DNA from: Acanthochlamys bracteata | Lineage: Eukaryota > Streptophyta > Magnoliopsida > Pandanales > Velloziaceae | Assembly (NCBI GenBank): GCA_019914995.1 | Contig: CM034132.1 | Location: 2,420,501 to 2,484,500 of the forward strand | Length of the DNA stretch: 64,000 nucleotides | Direction of reading: 5' to 3' | Position numbers and translations under genes: made by a program | Shown: positions 10,337-22,184 of the stretch, piece after piece | How the letters are laid out: every line of letters begins with the position of its first letter | How positions within the stretch are numbered: the stretch's first letter is position 1 | The notes under the pieces: generated by a model | Database searches by the model: none | The model's input: only the letters and a program-made list of their open reading frames with translations | Told to the model about the DNA's origin: nothing

Positions 10337-12190
10337 TTAAACTGATAGACCAGCAAGGAAAGCAACTCCGGTGCCTGGTAACCATGAAGATCCATAGATG
10401 AATTTTCCTACAGTGAACTTACTCGCTTCGTCGGTGAGTGTTATTACTCTGTACCCTGGCCAGTGCACTCGTTGTCCTACGCCGGCACCGGCACCGTAGT
10501 TCATGTACTCGCCGTAGTAAAGAGTGTCTAGCGCGAAAGTTCCGTTCCATTCAAGCCACCCTGCTGGCGCTACGTGATCGCCGATATAGGACATCATGTA
10601 CACAACTCTTGAGTAAAGCTTCCATGGTCTGCCTAAATAAGTTTGGTAACTGGATTTCGCTGCCGCCAGATCTGATGTTGCGGCAATGCGGCAAGCGTGG
10701 ATGGAAATGCCGGTGTTCTGGTTCGGGTCTTTTCTGTTCTGCGCAGTGATTGTGTTCTTCTGCATTGGCAACGGTTTTCTTGCCCACAAGCTGCAGTTCT
10801 GTAAAACAACTGCGGCGTTACCGAACACGAAATCCACCGTACCGTAGACGTCGCATTCTCGGAAGAATTGCCTCTGCGAGTGGACGTATAGCGTGTCTTG
10901 GTACCCAATCACATTGCTCCGGTAAACTACAGCTCTGTCGGCGCCGACTCTTAGCGCCACAGCTTGATGCTTGTACGGTCCTGCAGTGTTCTCTATAGCC
11001 ATGTCCCGCATTATGAATCCTGCTCCCGTCGCCGCTGCCGTTAAAATAACCAAATAATTAAACAAACACTTGTCAGCGCAAAGGTGTTCGACAGTGTCCT
11101 CAAAAACATAACAGTTTGGTTTCTTACCAAATGTTGCAGAACGGAAAGTTGTATAGTTATCGTAGACGCTGTGAGAGCTGGTGACGATGGTATTGCCTTT
11201 ACCGTCGCCGACGAACATGAGATTCATCTTCTTTCGACCAATCTTGATGTTCTCGTAATACCTTCCAGCTTTCACGTATATAATTATCCGGCGACTGCTG
11301 TAATCCGGTGCCGCCTTTACCGCATCATTGATAGATTTGTAAGTCCCATTCCCATCTTTAGACACTATGAAGTCAGCCTGCAATGCCGTAGCCGGAACTT
11401 GTAGAAGCCTTCGATCAGCTTTCCTGACCCATTTTGGGAACTCATTAGAATCCGAGAGAAGCTTTCGTCGCTTGTTCTGAATTGGGACACCGGAGAAATC
11501 TTTATCACGACCGGAGTAAGAAAAGATAGCTAAACAGTTGCTGACAAGGTCGGCAAGGTCTTTGAGATTGTTCGCCATCTGCTCTTTAACGTACCCGTTC
11601 CCAACTCCGTCCAAACCTTCTGTACATGTATCTTGATTAGTCAGTGCGGCACTGAGCCACGTCACCACATCATCGTCGGACGCCGACGATCTCTGCTGCG
11701 AAGGTTCAACAACAATCAACGACCGCGACAACAAGTCCATCGAATCATCGAGCAGTTCCATGCAATCATCATAAGCCGAACGCGAATAAGAATCCATCGA
11801 AGCACCGGCGATCGCCGACGCACCATAAAGTGCTCGACTAACTCTGTGAAGAGTCATGTTAAGCGAAATGTGAACTAGATCATGCTCGGTAGCAGCTTGC
11901 GTCGCGCCAGGGAAATCAAGAAGAGAGCTGACACAGAGTTCAGGGTACAGAGTCATGCCACAAGCTTTAGATATAGCTTGTGTAGGTGCTCGCTTGGAAC
12001 TCAACGGTCCTGCGCCGCGCGCTCTAGCGCGTATTAGTAACCCGAGTGATATACCGGACGCAGCGATAAAGAGAATGGCGAAGAAGCCAAGGAAAATGTA
12101 GAAACTTGGCCGTCTTTTGCCGGACGTTGTAGGTTCAATGTGTTCTTGTACTGATGAAGAATCGTTAAAACCAAGCCTACCATAGGCCAT
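10337..12190 (-). CDS. Type-I pectinesterase with N-terminal pectinesterase-inhibitor domain
   Basis: Exons 12190-11128 and 11034-10337 give 586 residues. The 93-base intron (11127-11035, GT...AG, phase 1) has no stop and a multiple of three, so it also reads through; splicing restores the conserved SATFAATGAGF. An N-terminal membrane/signal-anchor segment lies at residues 30-53. The PMEI pro-domain covers about 72-225 with Cys at 77, 86, 143 and 189, followed by basic processing sites RRKLL (241-245) and RRLL (260-263). The PME domain has AGRYYENI, QAVAL near 378, GYQDTLY near 397, the catalytic-Asp motif GTVDFVFGNA near 417 and LGRPWK near 485. The enzyme removes methyl esters from cell-wall homogalacturonan after the pro-domain is cut in the Golgi. 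All catalytic motifs are present. It resembles pectinesterase/inhibitor 58-type proteins, which I note only as a likeness. Confidence 0.94.
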   Translation of the reverse strand: MAYGRLGFNDSSSVQEHIEPTTSGKRRPSFYIFLGFFAILFIAASGISLGLLIRARARGAGPLSSKRAPTQAISKACGMTLYPELCVSSLLDFPGATQAATEHDLVHISLNMTLHRVSRALYGASAIAGASMDSYSRSAYDDCMELLDDSMDLLSRSLIVVEPSQQRSSASDDDVVTWLSAALTNQDTCTEGLDGVGNGYVKEQMANNLKDLADLVSNCLAIFSYSGRDKDFSGVPIQNKRRKLLSDSNEFPKWVRKADRRLLQVPATALQADFIVSKDGNGTYKSINDAVKAAPDYSSRRIIIYVKAGRYYENIKIGRKKMNLMFVGDGKGNTIVTSSHSVYDNYTTFRSATFGKKPNCYVFEDTVEHLCADKCLFNYLVILTAAATGAGFIMRDMAIENTAGPYKHQAVALRVGADRAVVYRSNVIGYQDTLYVHSQRQFFRECDVYGTVDFVFGNAAVVLQNCSLWARKPLPMQKNTITAQNRKDPNQNTGISIHACRIAATSDLAAAKSSYQTYLGRPWKLYSRVVYMMSYIGDHVAPAGWLEWNGTFALDTLYYGEYMNYGAGAGVGQRVHWPGYRVITLTDEASKFTVGKFIYGSSWLPGTGVAFLAGLSV

Positions 12191-14285
12191 TGTTGATTAG
12201 TTGAAGCTTTTTCTGAGCGTTTGCTGTGTTTTTTTCAATGGGTCGATAGAACGTTGAATGAAATGAATGAAACTTTTTGGCATCGGTGAGAAGGTTTTAA
12301 AAAGAGTAAAGAGTTTGGTGAAGAGTCTACATCTGCAAGCATGAGCTGGAATCTACTAGTGATCTACTACTGTCTACTGCTGCTTGCAATACTAGTTTAT
12401 CTACAAGTACATAGATTGTGGTTCTGTCTGGCTGCTTTGCTTCCATTAAGATGACTGGATATGTAGTTGAAGTAATTAATGGGATTGTATTAAATAGACG
12501 AAAGACAAATATTATCAAGATACTGTTTTTAGTTCAGTCATTTGAGTGAGCTAGCTAGTAAGCGCGTGTGTTAATTACTCCTCAAATTCAACTTACTTTT
12601 TTCAAAATTTTGAATCAATCACTTGACATTATCATCTCTAATTTAATTTTTACTATCATTCTAAACTACATATTGTCATTAATTTTATCTTATATACTCT
12701 AATTATTTCTAATTTTAGTAAATAAAATTTATTTTTTAAAAAATTATTTATTGTGGAGAGAAGAGGTTTGGGCTTGGAAGTATGCCACATGTATTTAATT
12801 AGCAGGTTGATGAGTAGATCCCTCACAAATATGGATTACAAATTGGATTATGTATAGACAATGCGTTGTGCTCAATGCTTAATTCCATCTTAATAATTTT
12901 AAATATGGTAATATAAAACAAATTATGAATTATTAAAATAATAAGAATAATAATAATGAGATATAGAGGGATATGTATAAAATATTATGAATGAATTGAA
13001 TATTGAGTACTATTTAGATTGGTATGGGACATAACTGTTGCTGGTTAATTGTTATTATTAGCTTTGGTAACGCAATAGCTGAAGAAGGATATAAACAAAA
13101 CTGAATTTTGAAATCGAGGAGATGCGGTTGAATGAAAGAACATACCAGTGTGCCACACGCGGCAACAGGCTCTGATTCAAGACAAAGACTTTTGTCCCTG
13201 CTCAGTCAGTGCCCAAGTTGTTTACTTCATTCACTCAGTGATTGTTAAACAAATGAAACAATTGAAAATGGTAAATTAATTATTTCGTAGTATTTATTAT
13301 TATTTATTAAAGTTTTATAATATATTAAAAACAATTTAAAAAGCATAAATGAATTAGTAGAATTTTTAATGCATGTTTCAAACGTGGGTAACCTTTTTTT
13401 TTCCGTAAAATTTTAAATTTCGAACAGTTTATATATTTTAATTATACAAAAAATTTAAAATTTCAGTTCTAATATTTTTATTTACACACTTTTTAATATA
13501 ATTATATCTTTTAATTTTTAATATATTTTTAAAAATTATTGAAATACAAATTCTGAACTTTATTTATACTTTATTTTTTAAAAATTTTATTTTTTAATTT
13601 TTATTTTTACGTAACTCAATTACGGATATTTAAAATACACTATATTTATTTTTTTTAAAAAAAATTGTAGCTAATAAGATAAAAGCTATTATTATTTTGT
13701 TATGTCATCCAATTAACTGAAAGAGCTTCAAAATCATCATCAACTCATGCGGCTGCAACCGTTCAACATCTGTGACAGATTTGCTAAATATAACTATCCA
13801 CAAGCTCCGATCACATGCCCATTTAAAGGCGTATTTTACCCGGACGGTGTTCAATCTGAGACACAAAGATAGTTCCACATTATAACTTTGAAACTATTGC
13901 TGCTTCTATTTGCATTAATTTTTTACAAGTCTATTTGGATGTGCATTTCGCACGGCTTTCATTCTATTAAAATTTAATATTTTGTAATAAAGTTATTATT
14001 ATATTTAATTTGAAAATTATATATAAATTATATATTATAAAAGTTTTATATATATAATTTTAATTTTTTCAAAACAATTATTATTTTAAACACATTTAAA
14101 TAATTTCTAAGTATCAGGTAAAGAAATCTTTATTAGAAAATCCTTGACAACTGCGTGCTATTAATGTTTGACATGCTTGATCAATGATACCTGTTCTGCG
14201 GTTGTGAATGGTTAGTTGATTTTGCCTCGAATAGTAGCTTACTTATCTCTATTTATTTCCACATGAGGTAGTCTAAGTTATGTAC
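12191..14285. other. Pectinesterase promoter and AT-rich spacer
   Basis: The first few hundred bases are the upstream region of the minus-strand pectinesterase gene. I could not fix a TATA box. From 12.6 to 14.28 kb the DNA is AT-rich spacer. I see no gene or RNA gene. Confidence 0.45.
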
Positions 14286-14289
14286 GAAT

Positions 14290-14530
14290 ATTTCGGATCA
14301 TTTAGAAATAATTATAAAATAAAATTTTTTTAGACTGAAAAATATTTTATATTTTTTAAAAATAAGTTTTATATTTTATTTTTAAAAAAAATAATAAAAA
14401 AATAATAAAAAATTTTTATTATATAAAATTTTAAATTTTAAAATAAATTTTATAATACTTATAAAATATGTATTAAAAAATTAAAATTAAAAAAAATATA
14501 TTTGAGAAACGCAATTCTAAACGCACACTC
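14290..14530. repeat. AT-rich palindromic element (short MITE-like family, copy 1)
   Basis: About 240 bases of nearly pure A/T with internal inverted copies of AAATTTTTTATTATA-type words, bounded by more mixed sequence. The same organisation recurs near 15.2, 15.8, 16.6, 21.0 and 21.9 kb. Ends and target duplication could not be fixed. Confidence 0.45.
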
Positions 14531-15184
14531 TATAAAAACCTTAAGCTACTCAAACGAAGATTTAAAGGGGATTATGTTTCTTGAAGAAACTTTGTATGAG
14601 GGAAAGCTTGAAATTTTGTCAGCAAGAACAAGAAGGGTAATTATCAAGTGCACAACGATTTTGTAAGCTAGTTTCGCTAATATTATCCAAAACAGAACAT
14701 CTAATTAATGATGAAACTGAAGAATGAACTAGACGTCATTATGTATTACTTTTGAGATTTTTGGTAGTATTTACGAAATAATTTTTTATCAAAAAATATT
14801 TTATTAATTTTATTTAAAAACTAAATAATAATGAAATTTTATATAAATTTTTAAAAAAATTCTTAAATATTATAAACTTTTATTTATAAAATAATTCAAC
14901 AATATTTCTAAATATCACATTAATTTCCAGATAGATAGTAACAGCATCATGGGCTTAATAAAATACTCAAAAAGGTTTCCTACAAACAGACTTGCATTGA
15001 AAGGGACTTCTCTTTATGAGCATTTTGATTACCTGTAATTGGTTCTTGTTGTCAATCGCTTTTTCAATTTTTTGCCTTATATTAAACTGTGCAAAATCGT
15101 GAAAGATTTTGACCCCAAAGCTTTTTAGTTTTGAGGTCAATGAATGTGCCTTGTGACATGATGATGAATATGGTAAGCAATAGG

Positions 15185-15420
15185 AGCGTTTGGTTGAGTG
15201 TTTCATCTACATATTTTTTTTTAAATTTTATATTTTTTAATATATATTTTATATTTAGAAATTTTATTTAAAAATTTAAAAAATTTAAAAAATTTTACAT
15301 AATAAAAATTTTTTATTATATATTTTTATATTTTTTAAAATTAAAAAAAAATTATTCTAAAAAAATAAAAATATTTTCTATTTTAAAAAAATTTTATTTC
15401 ATAAGCGTTTTAAACGCTTA
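15185..15420. repeat. AT-rich palindromic MITE-like element, copy 2
   Basis: It starts with GAGCGTTTGGTTGAGTG and ends with a run containing AAGCGTTTTAAACGCTT, so the ends carry related GCGTTT words in opposite orientation. Between them lies a strongly A/T interior (ATATTTTTTAATATATATTTTAT) shared with the copy at 15.8 kb. Confidence 0.55.
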
Positions 15421-15795
15421 CTACGTCTTAAACAAGCTTACCAAAAACTTTTTTGGCATTTGGTCGCAATCTGAACAGAGAACAAGACGGAAGAGCACCG
15501 TCAGAATCAATTCCTTTTTTACTTTCATTTATATGGCTAAGGCAAAAACCTTTCATGCTATGCCAAACTGCTGTTATTCTCATGATCAGAAACTTTTTGC
15601 TCCCTGTTCTCAAGTGTTCTTCGCGCATCTTCCAAAATCATTAAATACAGGGGTAGCTTAAGGTTTTAAGCTAAAAGTATTAAGATCCACATATGCTGAT
15701 GCTTAAAAAAACTTTCACAGTCTAATCAATCATGTTAATCATGAGATGACAAGAAACTGAACGCTCTCAAACATCACATAAGACTTGATTCGAGC
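15421..15795. other. Spacer between two AT-rich elements
   Basis: It is more GC-balanced than its flanks and holds a short open stretch on each strand without recognisable similarity. I call no gene. Confidence 0.4.
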
Positions 15796-15796
15796 G

Positions 15797-16046
15797 CGTC
15801 TGCTTGTGCGTTTGAAAAATTATTTATCAATATTTTTTTATTTTATATTTTTTAATATATATTTTATAAATTTTATAAAAAAATTATTTAAAAATTTAAA
15901 AAAATAGAAAAATTTTACTAAGATTTTTTATTATATATTTTTATTTTTTATAAAATAAAAAAAATAAAAACTTATTTTTTATAAAAAATAAAAATACTTT
16001 TTATTTAAAAAAAATTTTATTTCATAAACACAAACAAACGATCCTA
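15797..16046. repeat. AT-rich palindromic MITE-like element, copy 3
   Basis: The left end reads CGTCTGCTTGTGCGTTTGAA and the right end, reversed, reads CGTTTGTTTGTGTTTATGAA, an imperfect terminal inverted repeat. The interior shares several 15-20-base A/T words with copy 2 in the same order. It is a non-coding, non-autonomous element. Confidence 0.58.
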
Positions 16047-16599
16047 GACGTTTGTGAGTAAGAACCATTGATCTATCAAAGTTATAGTAGCGACCGGAAT
16101 AACACGATAGTGAGAGCAGCTGAGGTCTGCTTCTGATATCATGTAATGAGTTTACGAATTTTTTAAAAATTAGTTGATAATAAAAAAGAAGGAGATCATT
16201 TAAGATCATGTTTTGGAGTGTTTATCTAAAATAATTATGCATAATTTTATATATATAAAATTTTAAATATTTATAAAATAAGATACTTAAAAGTTCTTTT
16301 CATGAAAAGCTTTTTTTTATAATCACTTCCAAAATCTTATAAGAACCGCTCACCAAAAGTCAATTAGATAATATGAGACGAAAATTTCTATAAAGTGGAA
16401 AATTTCTATAGTCCAATATAAAGACACTGCTGTTTTCAAACATGTTTTATAATGAAGATTATGTTTAACTTCAAAATCAAACCATACAATTGTCATATTT
16501 GTACTAGCTATATGGCTAATATGGGGTTAAATCTAGACAAGAAGAACATGGCCTGCTCTTCTAGAATGCATTTTATTTAACAAACCACCTTAATGTAAA

Positions 16600-16825
16600 G
16601 CATTTGGGATATCAAGCTTTTAAAATATTTTTTTTTAAAAAATAGATAGTATATTTATTTTTTTATTTAAAAAAAATAATAATATGTAATAAAAAAATTT
16701 CACTATGTAAAATTTTTTTATACTTTCTAAATTTTTAAATAAATTTTTTAAATATTTATAAAATATATATTAAAAAATATAACTTAAAAAATTATTATCG
16801 TAATAAGCTAAGCCAAACGGCCGAG
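16600..16825. repeat. AT-rich palindromic MITE-like element, copy 4
   Basis: About 200 bases of A/T with the same internal order of words (TAATATGTAATAAAAAAATTT, AAATATTTATAAAATATATA) and an end reading AAGCCAAACGGCC, complementary in style to the GTTTGG ends of copy 2. Exact ends are not resolved. Confidence 0.48.
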
Positions 16826-17379
16826 TGAAGCTTCTTACAAGTATTGATAAAAGCTTCGCAGGTTGTAGACAATGGGGATGACTTCAATGACTATAAATGA
16901 TGACAAAACTAAAAGTGAGTTTTAACAACTGAGAAATATTACCTCAACATGTCTAGGTGCCTCTATGTATATAAAGATACTGCATGCTATAGGTAAAATA
17001 AAAATAAAAACGAATTCTAATAAGTGAAATATTTAGTACAAATGTATAGCCTCCAAGATTGACAGTTGCAAAAGATAAATAATTAAACAATTGATTTACT
17101 CATGAATTTTGAACACCTACATCCACTTGATCCAAAAAGAAAGAATGTTCCCTAATAATCCAGAGATAACATGCTGAATACACAGACCAAATCTTTGTAA
17201 TAGGGACAAATGCAGAAGCAAGCTAAGAAGAGCACATGCCTAATTACCAACCTTGTGCAGATCAACAGATAAAGAAAAGTCCATTCGCCTCGAGCAAACA
17301 CTTCTATTCCAGAATATCACCCTAAATAATCAGGGGTGCATTTCTGCATGGATGTACAGCATGAATCCAACAGCATAGT
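16826..17379. other. Lipase 3' region
   Basis: Downstream of the minus-strand lipase stop codon; about 17100-17379 probably is its 3' untranslated sequence. Nothing else is seen. Confidence 0.45.
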
Positions 17380-19168
17380 TCATAAGTATCTGTGCTCTGT
17401 AGTTTGCAAATGTGCATCAGGTTTCCACCACTGATGAATACCATGTGCTGTCTTAAAATCTGGGCAGGGGCTCCAGTTGACTGTAAGGTTTGCTGATGGT
17501 AGTAGATGTAGCGATTGCGATTCCTTCCCGAATGCAGTCAGAAGAAGATCGCTTATAGAATTTTGTGTTGCCAGCCTCTCGATGCTTCTGGCTCCAATCT
17601 GTTCCATTGTCTTCCTGTGTTCAAAATAGCCAATGTACTCGGAACATATATGGTCATTAGGATTCACGAAAAGATGCGGCACCCACGAGGCTAGAAGGGT
17701 GAAAACTTCATTTGGTGAATGCCCATCATGACGACGGCGGTTTTTTAGAGCCACACTGAGCCCAGCTGTTAACAAGCTACTTGCGATTCTAAGTCCTTGT
17801 TTCACCTTCTGGTCTTTAATCCTCTCAAATGGAGCTGAAACAAATGGTGGATTGAAAAGAAAAGTTTCAAGGTAGATGCCCGTCTTAGCTGTATTCCTCC
17901 CTACTAGATTGGCCATGGCAGAACCCAGAGAATGCCCAGCTAACCATACTCTTTTGTCTCCAACAGCAGAAACCAGATTTCGTACAGCTTGCATAGCAAT
18001 TTCAAAACGAGACGTTTTATGGAGGCCATTTTTTATGAAGTGAAGGTCTAGAGAAAGGTCACGAGAAATAGAGTCTTTCTTCGTAATGGTACCACGGAAA
18101 GCAATGACATACTTCGGGGCAAACACAGTTGAAGTATTTTGTGAAGAAAAGGGAGGCTTGAATTCGTAGATGGCACCGAAGATCGAAAAATCTGCATTAT
18201 CAATGAGTTTACGAATGATTTCAAAATGGAAAAACTGCCACCAATCAGGTGCAAGAGTTTCAGACTCAGGGCGATTCTGTTGGCGATCACGCTCTATAAC
18301 GTACACACCCTGAACCAAACTGGCAGCAACAGATCTCCGATGATGTGGACTTTTCCTGTTACAATTGCAAAGCCATAATTGCAAAATACATTAGCCTTGT
18401 ATTTCAATAAGAGTGAACATACTAGCTTCAGATATGACAGAGCTTCAGATACGACAGGGATCATGGGACAAATAACAAGATTTATTTTGAAATGGATCTT
18501 GAACCATGGAAATGGGACTGCCTTATAGATTTAATGCAGCCATAACTTATCCCTCCTCCGACTTATGACGACGACAGTATACCACCTCATAACTGGTGTA
18601 AGGGAGATTTCATGAGTAAGAGGACCCAAGTTGTTCTGTTTTATGAGTAACAAAACCGCTTTTGCAACTGGGACTTTTAAATAAGTTATAGGGACAAATT
18701 GCAGAATTGACCTTCAAATGTTAGTAAGAGGGAACAATATATACTGAAATTTCTATTCCAAGCAGGGACAAGGTTAACTGCCAACTTGCTGACACATGCA
18801 GAAGCATATTTGTCTAAGTTTACTTCTTTGATTATGTAGGTGACAATCGACGGTGACATTAGATGATTGCATGCACTTTTGAAGCAGCCGTAACACCTCG
18901 TACAGCTCAAAGACCATTGGGTGATGATAAACAATCTTTTGTAATACTATAACTTTTCTAAGAGCTTAACAATTAGACTTCCATGATAGACATGTCTAAC
19001 ATTCTCTTACAGAACACAAACTATAGAAAACGAAAAGCTAATACATTTGACACAAAGTACCATTAACACAAAGCATGCAGAATAAATCAACAAGAGATGG
19101 ACGTACCAGTCTACAGAAGTCAGATGCAGAGGTCCGGAGATCTTGAATATGTCCCTTTTTGAGACCAT
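17380..19168 (-). CDS. Class-3 (alpha/beta-hydrolase) lipase, At4g10955 type
   Basis: Coding exons 19168-19107 and 18355-17380 give 345 residues. The short first exon encodes MVSKRDIFKISGPLHLTSVD and the codon for the next Trp is split across the intron (phase 2). The protein has the lipase-3 core with YVIAFRGT near residue 105 and the nucleophile elbow GHSLG at 161-165 (Ser163), and a PNDHICSEYIGYFEHR segment downstream. Its closest remembered relatives are the proteins annotated 'GDSL esterase/lipase At4g10955', which have a GxSxG class-3 core and not a true GDSL fold; substrate is not known. A 5'-UTR intron is supported by an acceptor before 19209 and a donor after 20157 (minus strand), so transcription likely starts near 20.4 kb. 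A paralogous fragment lies at 22.2 kb. Confidence 0.92.
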
Positions 19169-19208
19169 TGTACAACCAATATTGCATCACCTCGTCATCG
19201 TAAAATAA

Positions 19209-20420
19209 TCTGCAGCCAAAGCAAAGAAGTAAAGGAATAAAGTAAGATAAAGCATACAGAAAATACCTCAGCATAAGCACCTCACTAGTCACTAAAAGGG
19301 TCAATCTTATGCAAAAATGAGGTAACAAACCAGTGAATTTCATAATGTTCTCATATAGTTGAACACTATAATATATGCACATCCAGTATTACCATTCTTG
19401 ATTTCTTTAAACAGAAGATCATGAGTTTCTAAACAATTACACTGCAATATTCTGCTGAAACAGTTGAGAACATTGGATTAACTGCTGCAATCAGATGAAT
19501 AACATGCGATCCTAGAACTTTCTACCACCCTATACTTTTCTTTGATAATTTCGACCAGCCTAGAGTGGCATTCTTTCAGACCGCATAAAGTTTTTTAAAT
19601 TCAAACGTTTCAAGGTTATAGCTGAACACAAAAATGCAGGAAGAGTAAAACCAAAGGCCTACAGGAACAACCACCAAAGGCAACGATTTAGGGGGGATCG
19701 CATCTTGGGCATAGCTTAAAGATGCAAAATTTTCAAGAAAATCACCAAGTAGCCAATGCACGACCTAATCAACTACTAGAATGGTAAAAAAAATTTCCAT
19801 TTCGAAGAAAACAAAGCAGTAAAATCCCTCGACTACACATCAAGAAAAACCAAGAAGAAATTTTGCTTCCAAGATATGGAAAAACATACCAATGTAAAGC
19901 AAATTCTTCAGTCTTTATCAGTATTTCACCAAGAAACCAGCAAATAATTCGTACAAACAGAAATAGTAGAGAGATCACCAGATCCCCGATAACCAAAAAA
20001 CTGTTTTCCCCGAAGGTTCAGAAAAATTAAGCTCTGGTTTACAACCTGTGCAATAAACGTTGGACAACAACAGCTGAACAAACTAATAGAAAAACGAAAA
20101 AAAAAATTAAATTAATCTCAGCGTAATGATTTGAAAAAAATAAAATTTGAAATTACCTAGTTGTTGCACTCCAGGACAATTGTGAGTTGGGAATGTGACA
20201 GATTTGATCTTTTCGCGTTAGATTTTTAATTTTGATAAAATATTGTTGAAATATTATTTTCTTTTGCAGCGAGGAAAAAAAAAGAAAAAGAATTGACGAG
20301 AACAGGGAGGAAAAAGGAGATTGAGAAGACGAGGCGACGGAGGCTAGCGAGCAGCACTCGCAAACAAGTTGGTCCCACTTTCGAAGAAAAATTTCTAAAA
20401 ACGGAAGAGGGGCCCGCACA
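19209..20420 (-). promoter_or_regulatory. 5'-UTR intron and first leader exon of the lipase gene
   Basis: On the minus strand a good donor (CTAG/GTAATTTC) follows a leader exon of about 20157-20400, and a good acceptor (GGCTGCAG) lies directly before 19209, 41 bases upstream of the start codon. The roughly 950-base intron is T-rich with no gene in it. Upstream of 20.4 kb the sequence turns to AT-rich spacer, so the promoter should lie there. Confidence 0.6.
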
Positions 20421-21034
20421 GATGTGGGATCAGAGTGGTGGTGACGTGGACATTGTAATTTTCGTTGATCCTTTATGATCTTCTAGACTTCGAGTCGCTT
20501 CATTTTTGCAAATTTTTCCTTCTAAATATTTTAATGGTAGAAAACCCATCTGTAAAGTTGACTTTTCAGTTTTCTTAGGTAAAATGAGAAAATATAAAAT
20601 TATTCTTAAAAAATTTAATGATTCATTAAAACTAAAAACATTTTCTAAATATGTTATAAAAAATCTTTGTATGAACCAAATAGAAAACTTAAAATAGTGG
20701 ATGAATAATAACTTATTCCACCATAGTTTCCGGATGGAATCTTTTTTTTTGAAAAAAACATGCAAGTAGTAACGTTCAAAAGATATGAGTAGCCTCTGTG
20801 TTGCTCTTTTAGTAAAATTAAAAAAAAAGAAATATTCAAGAAAAAGAAACCCATACGACATGTTTATTTTACGCAAAATTAGCAAGAGGTCTTTCTATGG
20901 CTCCTTTATATTTTACGTTGTACTAATTATTTATGAAACATGAAAACAATGAGCCGTTAAATTTTCAGATTTTTATAGTGTAGTGTTTACTTTCCAAGAC
21001 CAGCTTCCTGAACCATTGAGGGACCGAAACATTT
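20421..21034. other. Lipase upstream spacer
   Basis: AT-rich DNA with long open frames that are low in complexity (Phe/Leu/Lys-rich) and not coding-like. No gene is called. Confidence 0.45.
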
Positions 21035-21185
21035 TTCGAATAATTTGTTTAAAAAATATTTTTTTAAAAATAATAAAATTTAATATATAATTTTTTATAT
21101 TTTTTAATATAATTATAAAAATATATTAAAAAATTATAATTTTAAAAATTAAAAAATAATTTTTTTGAAAAATTTTGCTAAACAG
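21035..21185. repeat. AT-rich palindromic element, copy 5
   Basis: A short A/T segment with inverted AATTATAAAAATATATTAAAAA-like words, directly before the GATCCGAAA repeat region. Same class as the elements at 14-17 kb. Confidence 0.4.
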
Positions 21186-21189
21186 ATCT

Positions 21190-21721
21190 AGAGCAATTAT
21201 TTCGACCCGACCCGAAAATCCGATCCGAAACTGATCCGAAAAATTCGGATTCGGATCACCTTTTAGTCGGGTTCGGATCGATCCGAAAATGACCTGAAAT
21301 TTCAAACGAATTTAGGTTGATCCGAAATTGACCCGTTTAACTATTTATATAGTATATATTACGTAATAATTAAAAAATAATAGCAAAAAATTTAAATTTA
21401 ATTTGATTATATATATTTTTTAATTTATCTTAATTTAACTAATTTTTATTTAATTTATAAATTTTATCAAAATTAATAATTTTCTTTTTAAATATATCAT
21501 AATTAATAATATATATATATTATTATTAAAAATTAATATTTATTATTTTAATTTTAATTTTAATTATTAAATAGGTCGATCCGAATTTGATCCGGTTATA
21601 AATAGGTTGAGTTAGGATTAGTAATTTTGACCCATATAAATAAATAAGTCGAATTAAAATTGAACAATTTTAACCCAATTATTAGATTGATCGATCCAGA
21701 AATCTGAATTGCCATCCCTAA
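21190..21721. repeat. GATCCGAAA-rich dispersed repeat, probably a non-autonomous DNA transposon
   Basis: The left 130 bases contain repeated GACCCGAC, GATCCGAAA and TTCGGATCG words; the right 150 bases contain the same motif degenerated (GTCGATCCGAATTTGATCC, TTGATCGATCC). The right edge, reversed, reads GGGATGGCAATTCAG. GGGATGGCAA ends with subterminal TCGGAT/GGGT words are a common design of plant TIR elements. The middle is AT-rich. No protein is encoded. Exact class is uncertain. Confidence 0.5.
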
Positions 21722-21829
21722 TAGCAATACCGTGCGCCTTTCACACACGAGCCTTGAACAACTGCTTTGCATATTTTAAACCAACCAACGTAGTTGTTGC
21801 AGAATGCAGATGAGATATTTGTGACTGCT

Positions 21830-22035
21830 TATTAAAGAAATTTTTTAAAAAAATATTTTTTTTGAAAAAATAGTCCTTTATTTATCTAATATAATTGGTA
21901 ATAGAATCTCACAACATAAAATTTTTTATACTCTTTCAAAATTTAAAAAAGTTCTCTAAAATATTTTAATAATTTTATTAAAAAATATAAAATAAAAAAT
22001 TTGAATGAAAATGAACTTTTAAACTCTTCCAAACA
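21830..22035. repeat. AT-rich palindromic MITE-like element, copy 6
   Basis: It shares the word order of copies 1-4 (AATTTTTTAAAAAAATATTTT, AAAATTTTTTATACTCTTTC, TTAAAAAATATAAAATAAAA) and ends next to CTTCCAAACATCCCCC. Ends are not resolved. Confidence 0.45.
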
Positions 22036-22184
22036 TCCCCCAAGCCATTGGAGTTCAGAAAAAATTTGATGTCCATGCATGATGATAGACGGCGTAAAGG
22101 AATACGCCCTTGCCCTTAAATAAGGAAACCAGCTACGGATTTTCCCAAAATTGTAGCGACCTTCTTCTTGGTCTTACTGTTAAC

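Noticed and set aside
20430-20885. Minus-strand open frame of about 150 codons, Phe/Leu/Lys-rich
   Set aside because: Composition follows the AT-rich DNA; no similarity, no promoter context, no codon bias of a gene.
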